A stretch of DNA of 64,000 nt, taken from NCBI RefSeq assembly GCF_018642165.1, contig NZ_JAHHZM010000001.1, forward strand, positions 372,001 to 436,000. The letters run 5' to 3'. This stretch comes from Echinicola shivajiensis (GTDB lineage Bacteria; Bacteroidota; Bacteroidia; Cytophagales; Cyclobacteriaceae). The notes under the pieces were generated by a model. That model ran no database searches. It saw only the letters and a list, made by a program, of their open reading frames with translations, and was not told the DNA's origin. Position numbers and translations under genes: made by a program. Below, in pieces: positions 1-8,612 of the stretch. Position 1 is the stretch's first letter. Each line of letters opens with the position of its first letter.

Positions 1-243
1 ACTTGCGATGGCTTCTGCTACAGGTTTAGGGTGGGAAGCCAAGAGCATCTGGGCCATTTGGATATGGCTATTATCTAAAGGAAAAAGGCTTCTTACCTCT
101 GACCAACTTAGCTCTCCAGCGCGAAATGAGGCAACTGGTAAAGATTTTTTATTAGTTTTTGCATAAGAAGAAAGACTGGAAGGCAGGGCAAGGGCAAGGC
201 CCATGGAAAAGCCTGATGATTGGATAAATTTTCTTCGGTCCAT
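1..243 (-). CDS. class V aminotransferase-like protein (5' part, runs off left edge)
   Basis: The first 81 codons of a leftward gene are visible; the rest lies outside the window. The product begins MDRRKFIQSSGFSMGLALAL, a twin-arginine-like export signal. It continues with LDNSHIQMAQMLLASHPKPV, which resembles the opening of PLP-dependent class V aminotransferases of the isopenicillin N epimerase/cysteine desulfurase-like group ('...yiylnna..g..p.pv..a'). The PLP lysine is outside the window, so the assignment rests on N-terminal resemblance only. The start is the first ATG after an AT-rich spacer and is preceded by no other gene on this strand for over 200 bases. An exported member of this family is common in Cytophagales. 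Confidence 0.6.
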   Translation of the reverse strand, partial: MDRRKFIQSSGFSMGLALALPSSLSSYAKTNKKSLPVASFRAGELSWSEVRSLFPLDNSHIQMAQMLLASHPKPVAEAIAS

Positions 244-476
244 GATTTTCAGGGTTTGGGTTTATCAATATAAGTTACTAAAAACCAGATCAATAACAAT
301 AAACCACTTCTTTAAAAAACACCATCTTTTGGGATATATATATAGCATTTCATTAACACCAAAAAACTTAAGTTATTAAAGTATAAAAAGTATTGGAATC
401 CACTAACTAATTGGAAACTTCTTCTAAAAAAGATCTATTCACAAAGATAAATTATACTAGTCAAAATACACTAACC

Positions 477-1481
477 TCATTTTTCCACCGCTTTACTTTC
501 TGAAAATGATGTAGATTTAATGTTAAACATTTGCGTATTTAATCCTATAAAAATATTATCCTTTACTTTTTCTTTTTCTTTCTCTTCTAAGTTTGTCTTA
601 GTTAAAAAATTTTCAACAATTTTCCTTTCAATTCGAATTGATTTATATTCAAACAATGGGTTTATTGGCTTATCTTTCACAAAAATGATCAGTTTAACAT
701 TACTCCTTAATCTCTCCCCGATCAACTCCCACCAAACCTTATCAGTATCACCAATTGAAGAACCATAAATACATATTAAATTAGCTGAATTAATTTGATT
801 TTCAACAAAACTATCTCTAGTGTGACGAAGGACTTTATTACAATTTCTTTTTACAAGAGACTCTAATACATCTGTATTATTATGAAATGATTTGTTTTGA
901 ATTTGTGATATGTCATTTACACCCAGTATCATTCTTCTATCAGTATAGCCATGAATATGTTCAACTCCACTCAATGTTGACCTTCCTCCGTTTTGATGCG
1001 TAGTGATTTGAATATTACTATATTTTTCACCTATTATTTTCTCAACAACTCTAGTATAATTAAAAGTAACTATTGAAACTCTGGAGTTCTTATAATTATT
1101 TCTAAAGGCTTTTAGCTTATTTTTATCAGCTTGTAAAAGAGATTCTTCAGGATATGCTAAATAATTACAAAACTTTTCTCTATCCAATATCGAAACATCT
1201 AACTTCTCTTCTTGATAACACAAATACTCTCCAAGGTTTCCTAAAAGATCTTCTATTAATTCATCATATTCATCTTGGCTGTTTATTTTTTCGGTGTATT
1301 TACCAAAAGCTAATTCTAAATCAGACCAGTTTTCAAGATCACCTGAAATTTCATCTTTCAGCTTCTTAACAACTTCACTTTTTGAATTAGTAGATTGATA
1401 GTATTCGTAAAAATCTTTGTAACCAGTTTTCATCCCGAGGCTCAAATCAAAACCATTTCCAAGGAGATAAACAATCTTCAT
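477..1481 (-). CDS. AbiH-family abortive-infection protein
   Basis: 334 residues. The N-terminus carries GNGFDLSLGMKTGYKDFY (about residues 8-25), followed by ENWSDLELAFGKY near 50-62, FNYTR near 140, HIHG near 174 with ILGVND shortly after, and IYGSSIGDTDKVWW near 238-251. This ordered set is the signature of AbiH (PF14253), first described as a lactococcal phage abortive-infection protein; its biochemical mechanism is not established. The gene stands alone, is visibly richer in A+T than its neighbours, and is flanked by about 230-base gene-free gaps on both sides, consistent with horizontal acquisition as a single-gene defence module. No toxin-antitoxin partner or second defence gene is adjacent. 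Confidence 0.85.
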   Translation of the reverse strand: MKIVYLLGNGFDLSLGMKTGYKDFYEYYQSTNSKSEVVKKLKDEISGDLENWSDLELAFGKYTEKINSQDEYDELIEDLLGNLGEYLCYQEEKLDVSILDREKFCNYLAYPEESLLQADKNKLKAFRNNYKNSRVSIVTFNYTRVVEKIIGEKYSNIQITTHQNGGRSTLSGVEHIHGYTDRRMILGVNDISQIQNKSFHNNTDVLESLVKRNCNKVLRHTRDSFVENQINSANLICIYGSSIGDTDKVWWELIGERLRSNVKLIIFVKDKPINPLFEYKSIRIERKIVENFLTKTNLEEKEKEKVKDNIFIGLNTQMFNIKSTSFSESKAVEK

Positions 1482-1711
1482 TAACCTTTATATTAAAAGA
1501 TGGAATAAATATTAATTAGAATTCTAAAATAGTATTTTTCCACACTACTAAAAATCGCCTAATTTAATTTCTTTCAACCTTAATAACATTAGGCCTTTGT
1601 TTAAGAATCGGGCAATGCCAATAAGCTCTGATATAACTTATATCTGCCTATTAATTTTTTATAATAAATTTAAGAAATTATATTACTTTAATTTATCTCA
1701 AAATAGAGGTT

Positions 1712-2254
1712 CTAAAAAGCATATCCAAACCCCACTCCAGCAAAAAGTGGCCAAAAACCATCTCCGTTAAAAATAGGCGTCAAATTCACTCTCCAGGTAA
1801 ACCCCTCCTCATCTGGAATTCTTCTGTATCCAAAATTCATGGTTCCCATTACTGAAGGTGTCTCTCCCATATCCAAAATGAATTCATAATATTTATCGGG
1901 GTTCCCATTATTTACCGTCCCCGGATAGGAGTAATTATATTTGTCCTTATAATTGACCAAAGTAGCCCCAGCACCAAACTCAAAATAATGCTTTCTTTTA
2001 CCAAAAATCTTGGTAATCTGCACCGGAATGGAAAGAAAGGACTCATCTGACAAGGCATAAGCTCCTACACCTGCCCGAAGCCCCCAAGAATCTACCCGGC
2101 TTTTATCAAAACGGGTATCATAATTGAAGGAATACACCAATCCCGCCCCTCCTATTTCCACAAATACTGCCTGGGTTGGCTTCTTCTCATCCTGTGCCAG
2201 CAAACTAGCTGACACCAACATTCCCATAAAAAGTATCAATGCTATTTTTCTCAT
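1712..2254 (-). CDS. secreted beta-barrel-like protein, downstream paralogue
   Basis: About 181 residues from the chosen start. A longer reading from 2281 would overlap the upstream gene; MRKIALILFMGMLVSASLLA at 2254 is a clean signal peptide ending LLAQ, so that start is preferred. The mature part alternates short amphipathic strands (EIGGAGLVYSFNYDTRF, GFWPLFAGVGFGYAF) and ends in Phe, as expected for a small outer-membrane beta-barrel. It is a clear paralogue of the gene at 2265-2834 and follows it by 10 bases, so the two are probably one transcript. No specific function is recognised. Confidence 0.7.
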   Translation of the reverse strand: MRKIALILFMGMLVSASLLAQDEKKPTQAVFVEIGGAGLVYSFNYDTRFDKSRVDSWGLRAGVGAYALSDESFLSIPVQITKIFGKRKHYFEFGAGATLVNYKDKYNYSYPGTVNNGNPDKYYEFILDMGETPSVMGTMNFGYRRIPDEEGFTWRVNLTPIFNGDGFWPLFAGVGFGYAF

Positions 2255-2264
2255 TATCGCAAAA

Positions 2265-2834
2265 TTAGAATGCATAACCAAAACCTAAACCTGCCCATAG
2301 TGGCCAAAAACCCTCATGGTTAAAAGCAGGAACCAAATTGGCACTAAACAAAAAACCTCCATCCTCTGGCACCTTCCTATAACCAAAATTCAAAGTTCCC
2401 ATAAAAGCCGGCGTATCACCACTATCCAATATCCAAGAATAGTTCTTTTGGGTATGTTCTTCAGAGATATAGTAGGATTCATTGGTCTGGGGATTTTGGT
2501 AATAATTGGTATGGGTAACTTTATTCCTAAAATAAATCAATGTAGTCCCTGCCCCAATTTCAAAAAAATGTTGCTTACTTCCCAACAACCTATTTACTTG
2601 TACCGGTGCTGTTAGCAATGTTTTTCCATTTAATGAAAACCCACCCGCACCAACTCTCATTCCCCAGGAATTTATATTTTCCTGATCAAACCTAAAATCA
2701 TAATTAAAGGTATAAGCCAGTCCAGCTCCCCCCAATTCTAAAAATACTGCTTTCGTAACTGGTTTTTCTAGACTTTGAGCATAATTAAAGGAAAAAATCA
2801 GCAGCGCCACTGCCAAACAAAAATACTTCTTCAT
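2265..2834 (-). CDS. secreted beta-barrel-like protein, upstream paralogue
   Basis: 189 residues with signal peptide MKKYFCLAVALLIFSFNYAQ. It shares block after block with the next gene: LELGGAGLAYTFNYDFRF, MRVGAGGFSL, FFEIGAGTTLIYF, MGTLNFGYRKVP and the terminal GFWPLWAGLGFGYAF. The repeated glycine/aromatic strands and the C-terminal Phe suggest a small outer-membrane barrel. The pair is a tandem duplication of a Bacteroidota-type conserved hypothetical protein. A TAnnTTTG-type -7 element (minus strand, 2858-2865) lies just upstream, so this is probably the first gene of the pair. Function unknown. Confidence 0.7.
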   Translation of the reverse strand: MKKYFCLAVALLIFSFNYAQSLEKPVTKAVFLELGGAGLAYTFNYDFRFDQENINSWGMRVGAGGFSLNGKTLLTAPVQVNRLLGSKQHFFEIGAGTTLIYFRNKVTHTNYYQNPQTNESYYISEEHTQKNYSWILDSGDTPAFMGTLNFGYRKVPEDGGFLFSANLVPAFNHEGFWPLWAGLGFGYAF

Positions 2835-2857
2835 AGTAAAATAATTTAATGATTTGG

Positions 2858-2865
2858 CAAAACTA
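2858..2865 (-). promoter_or_regulatory. candidate -7 element TAGTTTTG for the paralogue pair
   Basis: The minus strand reads TAGTTTTG, matching the Bacteroidota primary-sigma -7 consensus TAnnTTTG, about 24 bases before the start at 2834. No TTG is found at the expected -33 distance, so the call is weak. Confidence 0.35.
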
Positions 2866-3006
2866 CATATTTCCTTAAAACTAAAAAACTAAGGAATTAC
2901 AATTCATACAGTCCTTCATTTTAGCCATTATGAAACTATAGAACAAGTAGGGCTTACCAAGAAACATTATGATTTTCTCCCTATATACAAGTATTATTTT
3001 CCTTCA

Positions 3007-4644
3007 TCAGCGAAGTGATTTAAACTCTGAGCCTTCTTTCCAAGCAGGCCAAACTTCCTGGGTATCAATCATCCTCCCAACTTGATATAGCAGTTCAGCA
3101 TCTTCTACTGCTCCCTCCAGATTCCACCTGTCACTATCATATTCATCAGATTGCTTATGGTAGTATTTGACTGTATATTCATCACTTAAGGCCTTTCCTG
3201 CCTCTTTTCCCTGCCCAACCAAGTCTATCCCAGTATCAGTATAAAGTGCCGGCACACCCACTTTAGCAAAATTGAAATGGTCCGATCTAAAATAATATCC
3301 TGCTGCTGGATTCGGCTCAGAACTGATATAGCGTCCCTGATTATCCGCAGCGACTTGAAGCAAATCTTCAAGGTCTGACTGCCCTTCTCCTACGACCACA
3401 ATATCTTTCATCTTTCCATAGGGATTAATTCCATCAATATTAATATTGGCCAAAGTCTTTGAAATAGGATAAACAGGATGTTCGGTATAATAGGCAGAAC
3501 CAAGCAAGCCTTGCTCCTCTGCTGTTACTGCCAAAAACAATATGCTGCGGTTTGTCTTTTCCCCTTTGGCAAAAGCTTTTGCAATTTCCAATAAAGCGGC
3601 CGTTCCACTGGCATTATCCAAGGCACCATTAAAAATACTATCGCCTTCAGCATCAGGCTTCCCAACACCAATATGATCCCAATGGGCAGTATAAATGACA
3701 TATTCCTCAGGCTTGGCAGTACCTGCTAGTTTTGCAATTACATTTTTTGAATCGTTGTGCCTAACACTTATTTTCAATCCAGTACTTGCCTTTATACCCA
3801 AAGGAAAACTTTCAAAGCCTGGCTTTCTCGCCTTCGCTAGCAACTCACCACTTTTATAACCTGCCATCTCAAAGAGTTTGCTGGCCGCAGGCATGCTTAC
3901 CCAACCTTCAAAATCCAGCTGGTGGCTGTCTTCCTTTGGATTCAAATAAAGTTGTGGGCTATTCCAACTATTTTGAAGCACATTAAATCCATAACCAGCA
4001 GGTATGGTATTATGCACTACCAAACACCCCAATGCTCCTTGTCTCTTCGCTTCTTCAAACTTATAGGTCCACCGACCATAGTAGGTCATCGTATTGCCTT
4101 TAAAGAAACTTTCATCATCGGTTCCAAAGCCTGGGTCATTGACCAAAACCACTGCGATTTTCCCTTGCATATCAAAGCCCTCGTAGTCATTCCAATTATA
4201 TTCAGGGGCCACAATACCAAAACCTGCAAACACAAATTCTGCCTGATCAACTTCTATGAAATCCACTTGCTTTTGGGTAGATATTACATAATCCCGTAGA
4301 CCCTGAAAAGTAATTGACTTGCCTTCCCCTTCTAATTTCATAGTGGAATCGGCCATACTTGTGATCTCCACCAAAGGCACATCCTGAAAATAACTTTCCC
4401 CATTCCCTGGACTCAAGCCCATGGCCTTAAATTCACTTTCCAAATAGTCCAAAGTTTTCACTTCTCCTGAAGTAAATGGCATTCTCCCCCTAAATTCATC
4501 GGAGGACAAAGTGCTTATATGTTTTTGGAGAGCAATAGCTGTAATATCGGCTTCAGCATTATTCTCTTCAGAACTTGGCTCACAAGCTAAAAAAAGCACA
4601 AAAACTATTAAGCAGAATAGAGAGCCTAAATTTTTCATCTTCAT
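3007..4644 (-). CDS. M28-family zinc aminopeptidase lipoprotein with inserted PA domain
   Basis: 545 residues. The signal peptide ends in the lipobox LACEPS (Cys21). Residues about 40-90 and 300-540 form the M28 peptidase fold, with a protease-associated domain between (about 130-270, GFGIVAPEYNWNDYEG and GKIAVVLVNDPG). Metal and catalytic residues are in place: AHWDH (His321), GALDNASG (Asp343), AEEQG (Glu376/377), NINIDG and RSDHFNFAKVGVPAL. It most likely hydrolyses peptides outside the cytoplasmic membrane for nutrition. It is monocistronic and diverges from the hydrolase gene at 4783. The exact substrate cannot be told from sequence. Confidence 0.9.
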   Translation of the reverse strand: MKMKNLGSLFCLIVFVLFLACEPSSEENNAEADITAIALQKHISTLSSDEFRGRMPFTSGEVKTLDYLESEFKAMGLSPGNGESYFQDVPLVEITSMADSTMKLEGEGKSITFQGLRDYVISTQKQVDFIEVDQAEFVFAGFGIVAPEYNWNDYEGFDMQGKIAVVLVNDPGFGTDDESFFKGNTMTYYGRWTYKFEEAKRQGALGCLVVHNTIPAGYGFNVLQNSWNSPQLYLNPKEDSHQLDFEGWVSMPAASKLFEMAGYKSGELLAKARKPGFESFPLGIKASTGLKISVRHNDSKNVIAKLAGTAKPEEYVIYTAHWDHIGVGKPDAEGDSIFNGALDNASGTAALLEIAKAFAKGEKTNRSILFLAVTAEEQGLLGSAYYTEHPVYPISKTLANINIDGINPYGKMKDIVVVGEGQSDLEDLLQVAADNQGRYISSEPNPAAGYYFRSDHFNFAKVGVPALYTDTGIDLVGQGKEAGKALSDEYTVKYYHKQSDEYDSDRWNLEGAVEDAELLYQVGRMIDTQEVWPAWKEGSEFKSLR

Positions 4645-4782
4645 AGGATTAGTGGTTTATTATATTTACAAAATAGTAAATAATAGGCAATTAATTTCCT
4701 CTCTAAAAATTGAGTCCTGCATTCCATTTTATAGGATAATCATGAAAAACAGTTTAGCTTTAACTTTTTATTTTAGACTGAT

Positions 4783-5817
4783 ATGATGAAAAAACTACTT
4801 CCTATACTATTATCCATTTGCGTTGTCCTAGTGATAGTCTATATGCTGGGTCCAAAGGAATCCTACTCTGAACTAAAGGGGGAATACCCATCAGTGCCAA
4901 CTGACCTGCAGAAATTAGAAAGTTTTATCCGTGCGAAGGAAGATACAGTCAAAGGCCTTAAACCGAATAATGAGGCAAGAATAGTTTGGGCTGACAGTTT
5001 GAACAAACAAAAGACTGCTTACTCCATTGTTTATATTCACGGGTTTGGAGCAAGCCAGATGGAAGGTGCTCCTGTTCACCAAAAAATAGCTGAGCATTTC
5101 GGTGCCAATCTGTATTTGGCCAGACTTCCTGAACACGGCATAAAAAGAGATAACGCTTTTGAATATCTGACAGCAGAAAAACTTGCTGATGGAGCTCGGG
5201 AAGCCTTTATGATCGGAAAAAGTCTTGGGGACAAGGTGATTATTATTGGCACTTCCATGGGAGGAGCATTGACTAGTCTTCTGGCCTCGGAAAGGGATGA
5301 CATCCACTCTATTTTACTTTATTCGCCTTGCTTCAGAGATTACGGTAATCAACTGGAGGCATTTTTCAGCCCTTGGCAGGGATGGCTATTCCAGGAATTC
5401 GCTACCAATGAAAATCATGTGATATTAAATCCCAGAGAAGGGAAAAAGGCAAAATACTGGGCTGAAGAATATCATATCAATTCTTATAGGAGTTTGGCCA
5501 AATTGATTTATAGTAAGATGGATAAAAGCACTTATGAAAAAATCGATGAACCCCTATTTTTAGGCTATTATTATAAGGATGAAGAAAACCAGGATCGAGT
5601 AGTTTCTGTGCCGGCCATGTTGGAGATGTACAAAGAAGTAAAAACTCCTGAGAACCTAAAAGTAAAACAGTCCTTCCCTGAAGCTGGAGACCATGTCATT
5701 GCTTCCTATATCACTTCAAAACAATGGGAAGATGTACTCAGTGCTAGTATCGATTTTCTAGAGAACACACTAGAGGTTCCTGTACCTGAAACCATACAAG
5801 TTGAAATGCAGCCTTAA
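4783..5817 (+). CDS. membrane-anchored alpha/beta hydrolase
   Basis: 344 residues. An uncleaved signal anchor (about residues 4-22) is followed by the hydrolase fold. YIHGFGAS at 84-91 supplies the oxyanion loop, GTSMGG at 156-161 holds nucleophile Ser158, and GDH places the catalytic His304 near the end; the acidic residue probably lies in the 270s. The product should face the periplasm. The next gene starts 11 bases downstream on the same strand, so the two are probably co-transcribed. Substrate unknown; the family includes carboxylesterases and thioesterases. Confidence 0.8.
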   Translation: MMKKLLPILLSICVVLVIVYMLGPKESYSELKGEYPSVPTDLQKLESFIRAKEDTVKGLKPNNEARIVWADSLNKQKTAYSIVYIHGFGASQMEGAPVHQKIAEHFGANLYLARLPEHGIKRDNAFEYLTAEKLADGAREAFMIGKSLGDKVIIIGTSMGGALTSLLASERDDIHSILLYSPCFRDYGNQLEAFFSPWQGWLFQEFATNENHVILNPREGKKAKYWAEEYHINSYRSLAKLIYSKMDKSTYEKIDEPLFLGYYYKDEENQDRVVSVPAMLEMYKEVKTPENLKVKQSFPEAGDHVIASYITSKQWEDVLSASIDFLENTLEVPVPETIQVEMQP

Positions 5818-5828
5818 AATCCTCTGTC

Positions 5829-6941
5829 ATGACTTTTCTATCCATCAAACAGCCCACCTTGGTACTAGATGAAACCATCTGCAGGAATAATCTATCCAAG
5901 ATGGCTGAAAAGGCCAAAAAGCATCAGCTAAATCTTGTCCCCCATTTTAAAACCCACCAATCCCTAAAGGTAGGCGAATGGTGCCGAGACTATGGGATCA
6001 AAGAAATCACTGTTTCCTCCCTGAAAATGGCCCAATATTTTGCCCAGCAACATTGGGACAATATACATATTGCCTTTCCCTTTAACCCACTCCAGACAGC
6101 TGAACTTAACCAATTGGCCAAAAACCAGTCTGTATCTGTTCAGCTGGTAAATGAAGAAGTAAGCAATATATTAGCAGAAAAGCTGGATCAACCGCTTGGC
6201 TATTTTATTGAGATTGATGCTGGCTATGGTCGCACTGGAGTGGAAGTAAGCGACTTTGGTTTGATAGAAAAAATTATGCGAGCAGCCCGTAAAAACAAAA
6301 AGTTGTTTTTCAAGGGTTTTTATATACATGCTGGCCATAGTTATCATGCAGATCTGGATGGAATAAAACATATCCATAAACAAACTAAGGCTGCCCTTAA
6401 AATGCTAAAGGATAAATATCACAGTGAATTCCCCAATCTACTTACCCGTTCTGGAGATACCCCATGCTGTTCCATCATGGATGACTTCAAAGGAATTGAT
6501 GAAATAGGACCTGGCAATTTTATCTTCTATGACCTTACCCAAGAGAAAATAGGAAGCTGTTCAAAAGCCGACATTGCAGTTGCTCTGGCTGTACCTGTAG
6601 TGGATATTCAATGGGAGAAAAAAGAGATACTAATACATGGAGGAGGTGTCCATTTGGCCAAGGATGTTCTGATCAATGCTGATGGATCTAACAATTTCGG
6701 GGAGGTGGTCCTATTCAAGGATCAACATTGGAAGCTTCAGGAACACAAATCCTATATTAAAAGCATTTCTCAGGAACATGGGATTATTAAAGCTTCAGAA
6801 CAACTTATTCGAGACATAAAAGTAGGCGACCTGATCGGGATTTTACCCGTACACAGTTGTATGACCGCAGACTGCATGGGGGCCTATATAAGCACCAAGG
6901 GAGAAATAATTGATCACCTGGAAGGCCAGCCACAAAATTAA
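5829..6941 (+). CDS. D-threonine aldolase / D-serine dehydratase-like PLP enzyme
   Basis: 370 residues with an N-terminal alanine-racemase-type TIM barrel. PHFKTHQS holds the presumed PLP lysine (Lys41). AFPFNP, EIDAGYGRTGV, YIHAGHSYHA and SGDTPCC follow in the order seen in the DSD1/D-threonine aldolase family. The C-terminal barrel carries PVHSCMTADCMGAY, whose His and Cys are the expected metal ligands. Likely reaction: retro-aldol cleavage of D-beta-hydroxy amino acids or dehydration of D-serine; the family cannot be split further by eye. It follows the hydrolase gene by 11 bases. A hairpin between this gene and the convergent susD may end transcription. Confidence 0.82.
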   Translation: MTFLSIKQPTLVLDETICRNNLSKMAEKAKKHQLNLVPHFKTHQSLKVGEWCRDYGIKEITVSSLKMAQYFAQQHWDNIHIAFPFNPLQTAELNQLAKNQSVSVQLVNEEVSNILAEKLDQPLGYFIEIDAGYGRTGVEVSDFGLIEKIMRAARKNKKLFFKGFYIHAGHSYHADLDGIKHIHKQTKAALKMLKDKYHSEFPNLLTRSGDTPCCSIMDDFKGIDEIGPGNFIFYDLTQEKIGSCSKADIAVALAVPVVDIQWEKKEILIHGGGVHLAKDVLINADGSNNFGEVVLFKDQHWKLQEHKSYIKSISQEHGIIKASEQLIRDIKVGDLIGILPVHSCMTADCMGAYISTKGEIIDHLEGQPQN

Positions 6942-6978
6942 GCCTCTCAATAAAGTCTAAACAACTTTAAAGAGAGGC
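6942..6978. terminator. hairpin between convergent genes
   Basis: GCCTCTC (6942-6948) pairs with GAGAGGC (6972-6978), and AAAGT/ACTTT can extend the stem inside. It sits right behind the aldolase stop and before the end of susD. There is no strong U-tract, so it may act as a weak bidirectional terminator or an mRNA 3'-end stabiliser. Confidence 0.5.
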
Positions 6979-7015
6979 CTAAATCAATATTCAATCCAAC
7001 TAACTAATTGTTTTC

Positions 7016-8581
7016 TTAATTGCTTCCAGCTGGCCCAGGGTAACCTGGGTTTTGTGGAGTTAGATTTGGATTATTCTGCATCTCAGGAATTGGAAGCGGG
7101 AACAAATAATGTTTTTCCTGTAAAGGCTGGTCTGAACTTAAGTTCACGTGTCCTGCAAAGTCATCAAAACCTTTAGTGGTTTCATTGAATACTTTACGCA
7201 GACGAACCATGTCAAACCAGGTAATACCTTCATAACAGAATTCATACCATCTTTCTCTCCAAACAGCTTCACGGAAACTTACTTGATCAAAGGTTCCCAT
7301 AGCCGGAGTGGCCAATTCAGCTCTATCTCTTATGCTCTTCAAAGCATTGTAAGCCTCCATATTAGGTCCGCTACCTACTTCATTTTGGGCCTCAGCATAG
7401 ATCAACAGCACCTCTGCATAACGTAGCATTGGAACATTAAGATTATCTTTTGCTGTTCCTGCAACACCTGGGCTACCGTTTGCAGTAATATTGAAGTGTT
7501 TAAATATATATGGTGCACCCAAATCAAACGCTTCCCCATTACCATTGGTGTAGTAAGAAGTATAGAAATAGCCCTCCTGGTCTCTTGTACGCTTGTCTCC
7601 AGCTTCATAGGAATCATAGAATGAGCGTGTAGGCACGGTACTTCCTGTTCCTGATGGCCCACGATAAGAAACCGGCTTAAAGTTAGGGAACATATTACCC
7701 ATTGGGTTTCCAGCTACTAGATCATTATACTGAATACTGAAAATATGCTCTTTCATATTGCCTAAGCTTTCATCATGAACTTCATAGTAGGTATCGAAAA
7801 GTCCGATTTCCCCAGGACTGTCAATGATCTCTTTCGCTTTGCTTGCCGCCAATTGATAATATTCACTGCCCTTGTTCAAAGGATAACCTGCCATAGTCAA
7901 ATAAACTTTTGCAAGCAAACCTTTGGCTGCGGAGGTAGAAATTCTACCACTTGAATTCAACCAACCCAATCCGGCGGTTTCAGCAAACTTCAAATCCTCA
8001 ACAATTTGAGCGTAAACATTTTCCTGGGTTTCACGAATAGGAAAAAAGTTCTCAGAATTGGCTGTCTGTGGCATAAGGATCAAAGGAACATCTCCCCAAA
8101 GCCTTACAGCATAGAAATAAGCCCAAGCCCTGAAGAACCTGGCTTCACCCAGAATTTTGGTTTTCTGTGCCTCATCCATAGGAGTGATTCCTGGGACCTT
8201 ATCTAAAACCAAGTTAGCCTGAGCAATCAACTGGTAAATTCCTCTCCACCAGTTTTTCACATGGCCAGTGTTACCATCCCAAGTAAGGGAATAAAGGTTA
8301 TTCAAATCTGAGTTCTGAGCAGTTTCAGTGGTGGAAGTCCCTGTTGGCGCTTCCAATAATTGCCAGTTGGACGAGAAAATACCCGCTCCATTACCGTAAA
8401 ACCTGGAATTATCATAAACTGCAGCAATGGCTGCCTCCGCGTGATCTGGTATAGTATAGAAACTCTCCGGTGTCAAGTTTGAAGGATCTTCTTCATCCAG
8501 AAAGCCTGAACAACCACTGCCCATCACGAACATACTGCCTAGAAGAACTGTATATATATATTTTTTCATGGTTATTTTCAT
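7016..8581 (-). CDS. susD: SusD/RagB-family nutrient-binding lipoprotein
   Basis: 521 residues, lipobox GSGCSGF. The segment LDEEDPSNLTPESFY after the Cys is typical of SusD N-termini. TPR-like helices follow (ARFFRAWAYFYAVRLWGDVP, SAAKGLLAKVYLTMAGYP). The C-terminus has RYAEVLLIYAEAQNE, the VWRERWYEFCYEGITWFDMVR motif and LFPLPIPEMQNNPNL, diagnostic of RagB/SusD. It is the surface lid that hands ligand to the SusC pore encoded immediately upstream (31-base gap, same strand). Ligand identity is not evident because no glycoside hydrolase or peptidase follows. A second in-frame ATG at 8569 is an equally good start. Confidence 0.95.
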   Translation of the reverse strand: MKITMKKYIYTVLLGSMFVMGSGCSGFLDEEDPSNLTPESFYTIPDHAEAAIAAVYDNSRFYGNGAGIFSSNWQLLEAPTGTSTTETAQNSDLNNLYSLTWDGNTGHVKNWWRGIYQLIAQANLVLDKVPGITPMDEAQKTKILGEARFFRAWAYFYAVRLWGDVPLILMPQTANSENFFPIRETQENVYAQIVEDLKFAETAGLGWLNSSGRISTSAAKGLLAKVYLTMAGYPLNKGSEYYQLAASKAKEIIDSPGEIGLFDTYYEVHDESLGNMKEHIFSIQYNDLVAGNPMGNMFPNFKPVSYRGPSGTGSTVPTRSFYDSYEAGDKRTRDQEGYFYTSYYTNGNGEAFDLGAPYIFKHFNITANGSPGVAGTAKDNLNVPMLRYAEVLLIYAEAQNEVGSGPNMEAYNALKSIRDRAELATPAMGTFDQVSFREAVWRERWYEFCYEGITWFDMVRLRKVFNETTKGFDDFAGHVNLSSDQPLQEKHYLFPLPIPEMQNNPNLTPQNPGYPGPAGSN

Positions 8582-8612
8582 GGTGATTATTTTTATTATG
8601 TTATTAATAAAA

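Noticed and set aside
3922-4299. Rightward 125-codon frame opposite the M28 peptidase
   Set aside because: It lies wholly inside the conserved peptidase gene on the other strand and has no domain resemblance.
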